Below are positions 9,201 to 17,003 of a DNA stretch of 64,000 bases, one piece after another. A model generated the notes under the pieces. It was not told the origin of the DNA and searched no databases. It was given only the letters and a program-made list of their open reading frames with translations. The translations under genes were made by a program, and so were the position numbers. This DNA comes from CALBJU01 sp965247125 (lineage in GTDB: Bacteria; Bacteroidota; Rhodothermia; Rhodothermales; UBA10348). How positions within the stretch are numbered: position 1 is the first letter of the stretch; each line of letters opens with the position of its first letter. The stretch lies in contig CBDFGO010000003.1 of the NCBI GenBank assembly GCA_965247125.1, forward strand, positions 1 through 64,000, read 5' to 3'.

Positions 9201-9712
9201 AGAAGGGCGCCCAAGCGCTTCTGCTCGATGCGTCGATGGCAGATCTCGAACAGGACGCCCACGAGATCGTCAGTGAGGCGACCGACGGAAGGTTTGCAAT
9301 CGAGATCAAGACGCAGACCCAGAATGCCGACGGATCCATGAAAGAAGACCTGGCGATCATGGCCATCGACCAGCACGGACGCCGCGACGTCTCTCGGTTC
9401 TCAGGAGGAGAGAAGCGACTATTTCAGATCGCTCTGCGCATCGCGATGACCAGGTGGATTGCCCGCCTCACCGGGCGCAGCGCCGGCGCCATTAGAATCG
9501 ATGAGACCTTCGATGCGCTCGACACGGAGCGCGCGATCGTGGTCATCGAAATGTTCGAGCGGCTCAAGGATCGGTTCTCGCGTGTCATTCTCGTGACGCA
9601 CAACCCCTCGTTCGCCTCCCGCATTCCTGATCGCATTGAGCTCGGAAAACAGACGCCGGCGCCGGCACAGGCCGAGCCCGAAGAAATGGAGCTCGAGGAG
9701 GCGCCGCTATGA
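6257..9712 (+). CDS. single-chain SbcD-SbcC (Mre11-Rad50-like) fusion nuclease
   Basis: 1151 residues from the ATG after AATCAGACCCCA. The 26 codons open upstream are not protein-like. The N-terminal half is a metallophosphoesterase: DLH at 8-10, GDTFDRD at 42-48, GNHDK at 80-84, HGQVRG at 155-160 and GDFHRRQ at 192-198. The usual GHxH ligand pair reads GDFH here. A spacer follows, then an SbcC/Rad50 ATPase: Walker A AANGTGKT at 384-391, long coiled coils, a zinc hook CAPC near 750, signature FSGGEKR near 1047, and Walker B IRIDETFDALD near 1078-1088. SbcCD/gp46-gp47 normally come from two genes and process DNA ends and hairpins. Here both halves are one polypeptide. It overlaps the next gene by ATGA. 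Confidence 0.85.
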   Translation: MKIAILADLHVRGSDLDVFEAQMSAAIRAMVERDVFTAFVAGDTFDRDNIHDRSASTGRITWTVARLLANSGIRWYLVDGNHDKPNDTTRSANWSLASLDNVTVISEPSRIPMGEGIEFYCVPWYYEAQMAPRIEEALRLQDEHVRAETRVLIGHGQVRGAHMSGTQYCEHGHFAIGSNELLAYGFDHIALGDFHRRQPFYVGALRQLNHGEEGNPQGFEIYDTDSNEVEWVELREAPQYRTLIWTQGEPKPVTNPAEVTRIRTEGWTPTAAEIGDIGPRDKIDPVIERQAIQRRIDDIPEGILSDMHAVLDLYLKANDIEITKELHDELARLLEMGALSASGLQRSARGGTLDIIETHIKEIGPHLDLSIDWSEFGSLVAILAANGTGKTILAEADFACLHGEFPSYPGPLYDVMTQNGSGTSELRTVFKYGEDRYVASRRLHQTAKTKSHEATLEIMEAGAPRIVAGPKVGDFDKAIEHLLGSKQSALVSWFSGQGGTGDICLLPVVDRRRVFGELMGSDGLEELSQRSKQEAAKETAELGEIERSIEAEAGLPEEIRAKDEELIRVDGQLLELGKEQTGADTVLKNLTDTLVGRKEILARGEEAHKGAPDIPRLRTDYQLARLDSDAAAQAAASLPSFEAKASRLEYADGQLSAHQKYSSWKTIDDNLTTSIATQENTIALYDITDADRGNAAAQPTVKVQLDQLNTEAGQLVEKNAELNAAIASAADQVKALEESRQLSPLFGTDCAPCPILASLKAQVGSTEEWKARGRDAELGLESNKKGLARLGPLIEAEENRLELCKAASLKIASAAVHLAPAREALKGYEDQLQSHRKLPPTPSDLTELQAANLTTTAKVLRPEVEQLPVLRDRASKKEELEARTTERHRVLAAAEQQIKLLPDLYVLRSAITAAALEATEAVLRKDSIDGQVVEAKEHRARTAEALEALNVRRKTVWENTQRTSAKKARVALLRVLQEAFGKKGAQALLLDASMADLEQDAHEIVSEATDGRFAIEIKTQTQNADGSMKEDLAIMAIDQHGRRDVSRFSGGEKRLFQIALRIAMTRWIARLTGRSAGAIRIDETFDALDTERAIVVIEMFERLKDRFSRVILVTHNPSFASRIPDRIELGKQTPAPAQAEPEEMELEEAPL

Positions 9713-10119
9713 ACGAAGTCCTTCAAATCGACCGGCTCTCGAGGAGCGAACTCGCCAGTATCGTCGAGAGCGCTGTCGAGCGGGCCGTGAGCCCTGTGCA
9801 GCGCGAGCTCGAGCTCTGGCGCCAGCACGCCATCCGGATGAAGACCGTCATTTCGGCGTCCGACGCAGCCGTCCTATCGGCTGTCAAGCGAGAGACCGTG
9901 ATCGATGAGTGGATAAAGCACTGGGGCCTGCCAGCCTTCAAGCGCGGCCAGCAGTGGAATATGTACTTCGTCGACCTCATGGCCTGGCGCATCGGCGAGG
10001 TCGGGTTTTCCATACGAAGCCCACACATCACAATTGTTGAACCCCAACACCTGGCACGAAAGCATGCAGGACATCGAAGCATATCCACTGCGCTGGCCAC
10101 TCGGATATCCGCGAACTAA
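9709..10119 (+). CDS. small HTH-type DNA-binding protein
   Basis: 136 residues, starting in an ATGA overlap with the fusion nuclease. Residues about 48-92 (SASDAAVLSAVKRETVIDEW, then a wing-like RGQQWNMYFVDLMAW) look like the excisionase/MerR-type winged helix that places a DNA-binding helix and then reads 'Y.vD L..W'. The final 20 residues overlap the next gene. It could be a regulator or an Xis-like accessory protein. Confidence 0.5.
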   Translation: MNEVLQIDRLSRSELASIVESAVERAVSPVQRELELWRQHAIRMKTVISASDAAVLSAVKRETVIDEWIKHWGLPAFKRGQQWNMYFVDLMAWRIGEVGFSIRSPHITIVEPQHLARKHAGHRSISTALATRISAN

Positions 10120-10705
10120 GTACCCGAAGCTGTCTCCGTTCAAGAAGACCCGCTACGACTACGATCTCGGCAAGACCTTGCGGCGCACGCTCGAAGCCGA
10201 GCGCACATTCCTCAGAACGGAATTGCGTCTGCTTAAGGCGAAAAACGTAGTGGTCTCGACCGATATCCCGCTTCGGCAGGACGGAGAGTTCTACTCGCAG
10301 CGGCGCAATCCTGATGACCCGGCCATTGCTGTCTATTTCGTCCTGGGCGACCAGCAGAAGGTGATTGCGTGTGATGCCTGGAACAACATACAGGATAATA
10401 TTCGCGCCATTGCCAGAACGATCAAGAATCTGCGCGGCCTCGATCGCTACAAATGTACCGACATCATGAAGGGCGTTTTTTCCGGCCTCGAGGAGCGCAT
10501 GTTGCCGGCAGCCGGCGAAGGCTCGGGCGCCGCCTGGTGGGACGTACTCGAAATCGATATGGGGGCTTCAGCCGATGAGATCGATCGGGCTTTCAAGCGC
10601 CTGGCCAAGCTACACCACCCCGATGTGCCTGGAGGCAGCGCCGACACCTATCACACCATCTCTGAGGCCCGCCTGCAGGGACTCTCATCACGAGGCCAAT
10701 CATGA
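10064..10705 (+). CDS. phage J-domain (DnaJ-like) protein
   Basis: 213 residues from the ATG at 10064. A TTG ten codons earlier is less likely. The N-terminus (AYPLRWPLGYPRT) is a hallmark seen in phage and plasmid J-domain proteins. The C-terminus (about 157-205) is a J domain, WWDVLEIDMGAS...AFKRLAKLHHPDV, with the invariant HPD that stimulates Hsp70. Lambda needs host DnaJ/DnaK to free its helicase at the origin. A phage-encoded J protein beside an initiator and loader suggests recruitment of host DnaK for replication, which is an inference. It ends in an ATGA overlap. Confidence 0.7.
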   Translation: MQDIEAYPLRWPLGYPRTKYPKLSPFKKTRYDYDLGKTLRRTLEAERTFLRTELRLLKAKNVVVSTDIPLRQDGEFYSQRRNPDDPAIAVYFVLGDQQKVIACDAWNNIQDNIRAIARTIKNLRGLDRYKCTDIMKGVFSGLEERMLPAAGEGSGAAWWDVLEIDMGASADEIDRAFKRLAKLHHPDVPGGSADTYHTISEARLQGLSSRGQS

Positions 10706-11514
10706 AGAAGAATGATTCAAACGCCAAGCTATTCCTGGACGTCGAAACGACAGGCACCCAGCGCGACAAAGACCAGGTGGTACAGCTGGCCATGATCCTC
10801 GAAAAGGGAGAGGGGCGCCTGTCCTACAAGTGGCTCATGAAGCCCACAATAGAGATATCTCCCGGGGCCCTGGCTGTCCACAAGATCACCGCGGCCATGC
10901 TCGAAAACGAGAAGCCGTTCTCGCACTTCGCGGAGTTCATCTATCAACAGGTCCTCGCCGCCGACGTCATCGTCGGCTACAATGTTGATTTTGACATTGC
11001 TATCGTAGCGGCTGAATTGAAGCGCTGCGGCCTGGCCGACCCCTTCGTCGGAAAGACGAAGATCGACCCGTATAAGCTGTGGCTCGCTCGGCGTCCCAGA
11101 AAACTCGAGGACGCATATCGCGAATTCGTCGGATCCGAAATGACGGATCAGCACGATGCTCTTTCGGATGTCACCGCGACCGAGGCCGTCCTCTACGAGA
11201 TGATCCGGGAGTTTGGGCTCGAGGACCTCAGTACAGACGAGCTCTGCGACGCCTGCTTCCCTGACATGAAGCACTGGTGCGGGCCGAGCGAGCACTTCGT
11301 GTGGGAGCCGTGGGGCCTCAGCTTCGGGTTCGGAAAGTCCAACGGGAGGCCACTGTTGGGTTACCACGACATCAGATACATGAATTGGATGCTGGGCGGC
11401 ACCTTCCCCCAGCACGTGAAAGACATCGTTTCGGCTCGCCTGCATTGGAAGGGCGATCGAGATGGATTCCACGCCGCTATGGAAGAGGTCTACGGCGGCA
11501 CGCGCCAAGCCTAG
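10702..11514 (+). CDS. DnaQ-like DEDDh 3'-5' exonuclease
   Basis: 270 residues. Exo I is FLDVETTG (11-18), the HKIT segment is near 60, Exo II is GYNVDFDI (about 93-100), and Exo III is QHDALSDVTA (about 149-158) with the His and Asp of the DEDDh class. The C-terminal 90 residues (KHWCGPSEHFVWEPWGLSFG, later GYHDIRYMNWMLGGTF) are an extra domain seen with some exonucleases. It probably supplies proofreading or end trimming to the replication module. The gene ends only bases before the IS3 remnant that terminates the phage block, so the native C-terminus might be slightly altered. Confidence 0.8.
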   Translation: MKKNDSNAKLFLDVETTGTQRDKDQVVQLAMILEKGEGRLSYKWLMKPTIEISPGALAVHKITAAMLENEKPFSHFAEFIYQQVLAADVIVGYNVDFDIAIVAAELKRCGLADPFVGKTKIDPYKLWLARRPRKLEDAYREFVGSEMTDQHDALSDVTATEAVLYEMIREFGLEDLSTDELCDACFPDMKHWCGPSEHFVWEPWGLSFGFGKSNGRPLLGYHDIRYMNWMLGGTFPQHVKDIVSARLHWKGDRDGFHAAMEEVYGGTRQA

Positions 11515-11515
11515 G

Positions 11516-11936
11516 TCGCGATCAGCCAATGTAGACCGATATCGCTGAGTTGAACGTGCTTTAGAAAGTACCAGGCAAGCCCGCCGCTCACTCACATTCA
11601 GACTCTTCTGAACATGACGAACGGCCAATCTGCGACGCGACGGGCTTAATACTTTCCCGTTATTGCCTCTTTCAAGATGGCATTATCAAGAACCTGATCT
11701 GCCAGCAGCTTTTTCAGCCGGGTATTCTCCTTCTCGAGTTCCTTGAGACGACGAATGTCCTGCTTGTGCATCCCGCCGTACTTCTTCTTCCATCGCTAGT
11801 AAGTCTGTTCAGTTACTTCAATGGATTTGACAGCTTCAGCTATCGATTGGCCCTGAGCACTCAGCGATTCAACCGTGCGAAGTTTCTCGATGATCTGGCC
11901 TGCGGTGTGTTTACTTCCTTTCATGTTGATGCAGTT
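11516..11936 (-). pseudogene. IS3-family remnant (orfA with nonsense codon, start of orfB)
   Basis: Minus-strand orfA runs from the ATG at 11924 to the stop at 11646. It reads MKGSKHTAGQIIEKLR...SEQTY-stop-RWKKKYGG, where a TAG replaces the second Tyr of the family's usual TYYRW. It ends LDNAILKEAITGKY. The -1 frame continues as orfB (AVRHVQKSLNVSERRACLVL) and breaks off about 11516 against the phage exonuclease gene. It is a different IS3 type from the copies that follow. Confidence 0.75.
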
Positions 11937-12023
11937 AGAGATGGTCCTGATTCATCGGACAGTCTGAACAACAAATAAGGTGGAGTCTTGCGATCTTATC
12001 ACCCTCAAGAAAGGCTACAAACG

Positions 12024-12311
12024 ATGAGTCGCAAAAGAAGAAATCACAGCAATGCCTTCAAAGCAAAAGTAGCACTGGCGGCGGTTAAGGGAGACCGCAC
12101 GATGGCCGAGTTGGCAGACCAATTCCAGGTGCACCCGAATCAGATTCAGACCTGGAAGAAGAAATTGATTCAGGACGCTGAAGAGGTCTTTGACAAAGGG
12201 CATTCCAGAAAGCACAACGAGGAGGGCCAGATCAAGGAGCTTCGCGCCAAGATTGGCGAGCTTTCGATGGAGAAGGATTTTTTATCCAAAGCGCTCGGTC
12301 GCACCCAGTAG
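12024..12311 (+). CDS. IS3 type a orfA (HTH protein)
   Basis: 95 residues from the ATG at 12024. A weak AAAGG lies upstream, and the frame is open 12 codons earlier. The N-terminal helix-turn-helix (KAKVALAAVKGDRTMAELAD) binds IS ends, and a leucine-zipper-like C-terminus follows (IKELRAKIGELSMEKDFLSK). It is expressed alone or fused to orfB by a -1 frameshift. Confidence 0.85.
   Translation: MSRKRRNHSNAFKAKVALAAVKGDRTMAELADQFQVHPNQIQTWKKKLIQDAEEVFDKGHSRKHNEEGQIKELRAKIGELSMEKDFLSKALGRTQ
12278..12284 (+). promoter_or_regulatory. -1 ribosomal frameshift heptamer T_TTT_TTA
   Basis: The heptamer lies in register with orfA (GAT TTT TTA). Slipping back one base gives an open frame, TTT TTT ATC CAA..., that runs directly into orfB at 12326. 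This is the standard IS3 device for making the OrfAB transposase. Confidence 0.75.
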
Positions 12312-12325
12312 GTGAGCGCCGCCAA

Positions 12326-13153
12326 ATGATCGACCCAATCCACGACCTCTCCATCAAACGGCAGTGCAATCTGCTGGAGCTGAATCGCTCAACGGCCTAC
12401 TACAAGCCGGTGGGCGAGAGCAAAGAGAACCTGGCCGTGATGAAAAAACTGGATGAGCTCTACCTTGAGCGGCCCACGCGAGGATCGCGCACCATGAAGG
12501 ATGCGCTCGAGGACAGAGGTATTTTTGTGGGCCGCCATCGAATCCGGCGATTAATGCGTCTGATGGGCCTTATTGCCATTTATCCTAAGAAACGGACCTC
12601 GATTCCGGGAAAGGGTCACAAGATTTATCCGTATCTCTTGCGTAAGCTCAACGTGACGCGGCCCCGGCAGGTTTACGCAAGCGACATCACATTCATTCCG
12701 ATGAAAAGGGGATTCGTTTACCTGGTCGCCGTCATCGACTGGTACAGCCGAAAAGTACTCTCACGCCGGATCTCCAATACGATGGACACCGACTTCTGTG
12801 TGGAAGCGCTCGAAGAAGCAATCGCCGTGTATGGAGCGCCAGAGATCTTCAATACGGATCAGGGCAGCCAGTTCACACCCGTGGCCTTTACTGATGTTCT
12901 GAAGAATCATGACATCAAAATCTCTATGGATGGCAAAGGACGCTGGATGGACAACGTGTTCGTTGAACGTCTGTGGCGTAGCCTGAAATATGAAGAGGTG
13001 TACCTTAAAGCCTATGACAGTGTGGCTGAAGCCCGCAAATCCATTGCTGTATACTTCGACTACTTCAATAACGAAAGGCGACACAGCTCACATGGAAGAA
13101 AGACCCCTGATCACGTATTTTTTAATCACCAGCCGCTTCAAGAAGCAGCATAA
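12326..13153 (+). CDS. IS3 type a orfB (DDE transposase catalytic part)
   Basis: 275 residues in the -1 frame of orfA. A helical HTH_21-like segment (ERPTRGSRTMKDALEDRGI) is followed by an integrase-type rve domain. The catalytic acids are in ASDITFIPM, FNTDQGSQFT and VERLWRSLKYEEVY. The C-terminus (ERRHSSHGRKTPDHVFF) is typical of IS3. It appears intact. Confidence 0.9.
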   Translation: MIDPIHDLSIKRQCNLLELNRSTAYYKPVGESKENLAVMKKLDELYLERPTRGSRTMKDALEDRGIFVGRHRIRRLMRLMGLIAIYPKKRTSIPGKGHKIYPYLLRKLNVTRPRQVYASDITFIPMKRGFVYLVAVIDWYSRKVLSRRISNTMDTDFCVEALEEAIAVYGAPEIFNTDQGSQFTPVAFTDVLKNHDIKISMDGKGRWMDNVFVERLWRSLKYEEVYLKAYDSVAEARKSIAVYFDYFNNERRHSSHGRKTPDHVFFNHQPLQEAA

Positions 13154-13251
13154 TCAATCCGCAAGATTCCACCTAAGACCCTGTCCAGTTTTATAGGACC
13201 ATCTCTTTGGTTGTAGCCAAGCGTTTTCATGTCGGAGCTAAATGGCTGACC

Positions 13252-14160
13252 CTACTCACGAAGAACTACGAACAGAAAGGTCGAAAAGAGTCCGAAGTCC
13301 CCTTCAATCGCACCGTGATAGATTCCAGGAACTAGTGCCTTGACGTTGATGTCAACTCCACATTGCTTAGGTTCACATTTCATCCTGCTGATTGCCACAC
13401 GCTTTCCGGCTGAGTTGTACACATACGTTGTCGCATTCTGTTGATTGTCGTTTCCAATGCGAATTGAAACCGTTGAACCGGCTGGATTGGGAAATACATT
13501 GACTACAGGATTCGCAACTGAAGGGAGCCGGGGATTCTGCAGACCCACCACTATTTGTCCACCAATTATGACTCTATACAACTCGTACTGGGCAAAACGG
13601 AAGTTAATTTTTGACACGCCGATGTCAGGAGAAAACGTATATGATCGTTCATCATCTCGACCGCTTACGTCGTCGAAATACATCCGAAGAGAGCCATCGA
13701 AGGTTCCTGCGAATACTGGTGAGGTCACATCTCGATCGATTGTGACATCGACTTGGGATGTGGGATTTTCGGGATTCGGGAATGAATAGGTGTCTCCTTC
13801 TGCCAAGCTGAAATCCAGCATCAGAAAGTCTTGATCGTCATACCGAGCCCATACATTTCCAGCTCCATCCAGCCTTACCAATTGGATGCCAAAGTAAATG
13901 ATGTGCTCGTTGACACGATGGTAGAGGGTATCATTTACGATCTGTGTAGTGTCGATGGTGAAATAGACTGCATCATCAGTGTCGGGATTCGTGGCATCGC
14001 TATGCGAAAAGAGGTAGGTCCACTGGCTGTCTATTTCCAACGGCAGAAACTTTACCTGGGATTGCTGGGCTAAGGCCAAACTGGTCAACCAGAAATACGA
14101 CATAGTCAGAAATGCAGATTTGATGATTCTCACGAGCACAATTTGGCCACTAGAAGGCAT
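13252..14160 (-). CDS. secreted protein with T9SS C-terminal sorting domain
   Basis: 302 residues. A signal peptide lies at the N-terminus (FWLTSLALAQQ); the true start may be the second Met, at 14103. The body is beta-rich without a known catalytic motif. The last 90 residues are a type A T9SS sorting domain: NVFPNPAGSTVSIRIG, then YNSAGKRV, then LVPGIYHGAI. Such domains send proteins across the outer membrane through the type IX system, found in Bacteroidota and relatives. It is complete and lies between two IS3 type a copies. Confidence 0.7.
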   Translation of the reverse strand: MPSSGQIVLVRIIKSAFLTMSYFWLTSLALAQQSQVKFLPLEIDSQWTYLFSHSDATNPDTDDAVYFTIDTTQIVNDTLYHRVNEHIIYFGIQLVRLDGAGNVWARYDDQDFLMLDFSLAEGDTYSFPNPENPTSQVDVTIDRDVTSPVFAGTFDGSLRMYFDDVSGRDDERSYTFSPDIGVSKINFRFAQYELYRVIIGGQIVVGLQNPRLPSVANPVVNVFPNPAGSTVSIRIGNDNQQNATTYVYNSAGKRVAISRMKCEPKQCGVDINVKALVPGIYHGAIEGDFGLFSTFLFVVLRE

Positions 14161-14266
14161 AAAGTTAGACCTGAAGATTTGAGTATATATGGGTATTTCT
14201 ACCTATTCTGATAGGAAAATATACTTATTCTGAACGTACAAAGAGATGGTCCTATAAAACTGGACA

Positions 14267-15650
14267 GAGCTATGCCCAAAAGTTGTGTATGGAAGGTTTA
14301 GGCAGCGTGTCGTTCTGATGTAATTCCGTCGGTGAATTTGATTCCTTTTTTTACAAGTTGCAATAGGTGCGGTGCATTCAGTTTCCTCCACTTCTTCTGA
14401 GCCTCTTTACATAGACGGAAGGCCATTGCAAGAGCTGTTTCTCGGCTCAGACATCCCCTCGTTTTGGCGGTCCTGAGGCGCACGGTCGCGAACGTAGATT
14501 CGATCGGATTTGTGCTCCGAAGATGGATCCAGTGTTCTGCCGGAAAGTCATAAAAAGCGAGCAGTTCTTCTCGGTCTTTCACCAGAATCTCTGCTGCTTT
14601 CGGATACTTTTGCTGGTAGGCTTTGATGAAAAACAGAAGGGCGCTCTCTGCCTGCTTTTTTGTTTCTGCTGTATAGATCTGCGTGAGGTGACCTTTTGCC
14701 TTCTTCTGAACGGACTTGGGCAGGCGGTTGAGCACATTTGCTGTCTTGTGCACCCAACAGCGTGCGGCTCGCGTCTCGGGATAAACTTCTGCGAGAGCAC
14801 TCCAGAATCCCATGGCTCCATCGGCAACAGCCAGCTTCGGTCCTTGATCCAGCCCGCGGTGCCTCAGCTCCAGGAGCAACTCTCGCCACGACTGCTTGCT
14901 CTCGCGAAAGCCGTCCTCGAGTGCTATAAGCTCCTTCCTTCCATCGGCCGTAGCGCCGATCACGACCAGCAGACACAGTTTCTGTTTATCCATGCGTACG
15001 TTTACGTGAATACCGTCGGCCCAGAAATAGACGTAGTGCTTCTCCTTCAGGCTCCGCTTTTGCCAGTCTTCGTGCTCCCTTGTCCAAAGCGTCTTCAGGC
15101 GCGCAATCGTCGAGGAGGTCAGCCCTGGGGCATCAGGACCAACAAGGGCCGAGAGCGCTGCCTCAAAGCCGCCCGTTGAAACTCCCTTCAGGTACAACCA
15201 TGGAATGAGAGCCTCAAGCGAGCGGCTCTTGCGGAGGTAGGCTGGTAGTATCGAACTGCGGAAACCGATTCTATCCTCACCCCGACCCGTACGGTCGCGT
15301 ATGCGGGGCATCTTTACAGCGACCTCCCCGATACCAGTCAAAATCTTCCTCTCTGGCAGATATCCATTGCGAACGATGCGGTGGCGATTCTCTTCGTCGC
15401 GCAGGAACTGGTAGCGCTGGCAGAAAGCTTCAACCTCGGCCTCAACGGCTGTGGCCAGCATCTTTGCGGCCCCTGTTCGCAATACTTCTGTCAACACATC
15501 CTCTGTGCTATTGTAGTTCTCGTTCTCGTGTGCGTTATTCGTCTTCATGGGCGGTGTATCCTCCAATCTTCGGATTGACAATGACGTAATCATCATCAGG
15601 ATACGCCGCCTATACCTTTTTCACCCGTACACAACTTTCGGGGTTAACTC
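14267..15650 (-). mobile_element. IS256-family element, copy A (clean insertion)
   Basis: 1384 bp. The ends are GAGCTATGCCCAAAAGTTG and, on the other side, GAGTTAACCCCGAAAGTTG in inverted orientation. The 9-bp target duplication AACTGGACA is at 14258-14266 and 15651-15659. It is inserted in the end of IS3 type a copy 2, so it arrived later. Confidence 0.95.
14298..15548 (-). CDS. IS256-family transposase (reference copy)
   Basis: 416 residues from the ATG at 15548, which has GGAGG 12 nt upstream; the frame is open 16 codons further. This is a mutator-type DDE transposase: Asp178 in FWADGIHVNVR, Asp243 in AVADGAMGFW, Glu350 in STNPIESTFATVR, and the C/H motif CWVHK at 264-268. Such enzymes excise a circular copy and make 8-9-bp target duplications. 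Full length and intact. The other copies are compared with this one. Confidence 0.95.
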   Translation of the reverse strand: MKTNNAHENENYNSTEDVLTEVLRTGAAKMLATAVEAEVEAFCQRYQFLRDEENRHRIVRNGYLPERKILTGIGEVAVKMPRIRDRTGRGEDRIGFRSSILPAYLRKSRSLEALIPWLYLKGVSTGGFEAALSALVGPDAPGLTSSTIARLKTLWTREHEDWQKRSLKEKHYVYFWADGIHVNVRMDKQKLCLLVVIGATADGRKELIALEDGFRESKQSWRELLLELRHRGLDQGPKLAVADGAMGFWSALAEVYPETRAARCWVHKTANVLNRLPKSVQKKAKGHLTQIYTAETKKQAESALLFFIKAYQQKYPKAAEILVKDREELLAFYDFPAEHWIHLRSTNPIESTFATVRLRTAKTRGCLSRETALAMAFRLCKEAQKKWRKLNAPHLLQLVKKGIKFTDGITSERHAA

Positions 15651-15687
15651 AACTGGACAGGGTCTTAGGTGGAATCTTGCGGATTGA

Positions 15688-16515
15688 TTATGCTGCTTCT
15701 TGAAGCGGCTGGTGATTAAAAAATACGTGATCAGGGGTCTTTCTTCCATGTGAGCTGTGTCGCCTTTCGTTATTGAAGTAGTCGAAGTATACAGCAATGG
15801 ATTTGCGGGCTTCAGCCACACTGTCATAGGCTTTAAGGTACACCTCTTCATATTTCAGGCTACGCCACAGACGTTCAACGAACACGTTGTCCATCCAGCG
15901 TCCTTTGCCATCCATAGAGATTTTGATGTCATGATTCTTCAGCACATCAGTAAAGGCCACGGATGTGAACTGGCTGCCCTGATCCGTATTGAAGATCTCT
16001 GGCGCTCCATACACGGCGATTGCTTCTTCGAGCGCTTCCACACAGAAGTCGGTGTCCATCGTATTGGAGATCCGGCGTGAGAGTACTTTTCGGCTGTACC
16101 AGTCGATGACGGCGACCAGGTAAACGAATCCCCTTTTCATCGGAATGAATGTGATGTCGCTTGCGTAAACCTGCCGGGGCCGCGTCACGTTGAGCTTACG
16201 CAAGAGATACGGATAAATCTTGTGACCCTTTCCCGGAATCGAGGTCCGTTTCTTAGGATAAATGGCAATAAGGCCCATCAGACGCATTAATCGCCGGATT
16301 CGATGGCGGCCCACAAAAATACCTCTGTCCTCGAGCGCATCCTTCATGGTGCGCGATCCTCGCGTGGGCCGCTCAAGGTAGAGCTCATCCAGTTTTTTCA
16401 TCACGGCCAGGTTCTCTTTGCTCTCGCCCACCGGCTTGTAGTAGGCCGTTGAGCGATTCAGCTCCAGCAGATTGCACTGCCGTTTGATGGAGAGGTCGTG
16501 GATTGGGTCGATCAT
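15688..16515 (-). CDS. IS3 type a orfB, copy 2
   Basis: 275 residues, nearly identical to the copy at 12326-13153. The visible protein difference is FTSVAF here versus FTPVAF there. All three catalytic acids are present. The inserted IS256 lies outside this frame, so the protein is intact. One IS end is separated from it, so cis transposition is probably lost. Confidence 0.9.
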   Translation of the reverse strand: MIDPIHDLSIKRQCNLLELNRSTAYYKPVGESKENLAVMKKLDELYLERPTRGSRTMKDALEDRGIFVGRHRIRRLMRLMGLIAIYPKKRTSIPGKGHKIYPYLLRKLNVTRPRQVYASDITFIPMKRGFVYLVAVIDWYSRKVLSRRISNTMDTDFCVEALEEAIAVYGAPEIFNTDQGSQFTSVAFTDVLKNHDIKISMDGKGRWMDNVFVERLWRSLKYEEVYLKAYDSVAEARKSIAVYFDYFNNERRHSSHGRKTPDHVFFNHQPLQEAA

Positions 16516-16529
16516 TTGGCGGCGCTCAC

Positions 16530-16817
16530 CTACTGGGTGCGACCGAGCGCTTTGGATAAAAAATCCTTCTCCATCGAAAGCTCGCCAATCTTGGCGCGAA
16601 GCTCCTTGATCTGGCCCTCCTCGTTGTGCTTTCTGGAATGCCCTTTGTCAAAGACCTCTTCAGCGTCCTGAATCAATTTCTTCTTCCAGGTCTGAATCTG
16701 ATTCGGGTGCACCTGGAATTGGTCTGCCAACTCGGCCATCGTGCGGTCTCCCTTAACCGCCGCCAGTGCTACTTTTGCTTTGAAGGCATTGCTGTGATTT
16801 CTTCTTTTGCGACTCAT
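16530..16817 (-). CDS. IS3 type a orfA, copy 2
   Basis: 95 residues, the same sequence as the 12024 copy. The T_TTT_TTA frameshift heptamer is preserved near the 3' end (on the minus strand). orfB follows after a 14-bp gap in the -1 frame. Confidence 0.85.
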   Translation of the reverse strand: MSRKRRNHSNAFKAKVALAAVKGDRTMAELADQFQVHPNQIQTWKKKLIQDAEEVFDKGHSRKHNEEGQIKELRAKIGELSMEKDFLSKALGRTQ

Positions 16818-17003
16818 CGTTTGTAGCCTTTCTTGAGGGTGATGAGATCGCAAGATTCCACCTATAATCAGAGCCAGGCTGTCCAGTCAAACGGGACCAT
16901 CTCTCAAAGCCTATTCTAGTCCCTTCCTTTTTCAACTCCTGACCTTACTCCCATAAAGTGGACAGGTAGTTAAGCGTACTTTGCATCAATACAGAGGTAC
17001 GCA

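Larger units (their letters stand above)
11937..13206 (+). mobile_element. IS3-family element type a, copy 1 (complete, no matching TSD)
   Basis: 1270 bp with ends AGAGATGGTCC...GGACCATCTCT. The type a copies at 14242-16904 and 25785-27054 have the same ends and 3-bp duplications (CAA, CCT). This one has GTT on the left and TTG on the right, so its flanks do not match. The left flank is the IS3 remnant and phage block, and the right flank is the T9SS-tail gene region. Confidence 0.85.
14242..16904 (-). mobile_element. IS3 type a, copy 2, interrupted by IS256 copy A
   Basis: Ends AGAGATGG...CCATCTCT are flanked by CAA on both sides (14239-14241 and 16905-16907), a true 3-bp duplication. An IS256 sits 16 bp inside the duplication-free left end (14267-15650) with its own 9-bp duplication, AACTGGACA. 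Removing it restores a 1270-bp element. Confidence 0.9.

Noticed and set aside
10729..11628. 299-codon minus-strand frame over the exonuclease gene
   Set aside because: Only its first 40 codons are real (IS3 orfB remnant). The rest is antisense of the DnaQ-like gene.
14523..15179. Long open frame (218 codons) opposite every IS256 transposase
   Set aside because: It recurs identically in all nine copies only because the IS is repeated. The protein has the composition of an antisense shadow and no start signal of its own.
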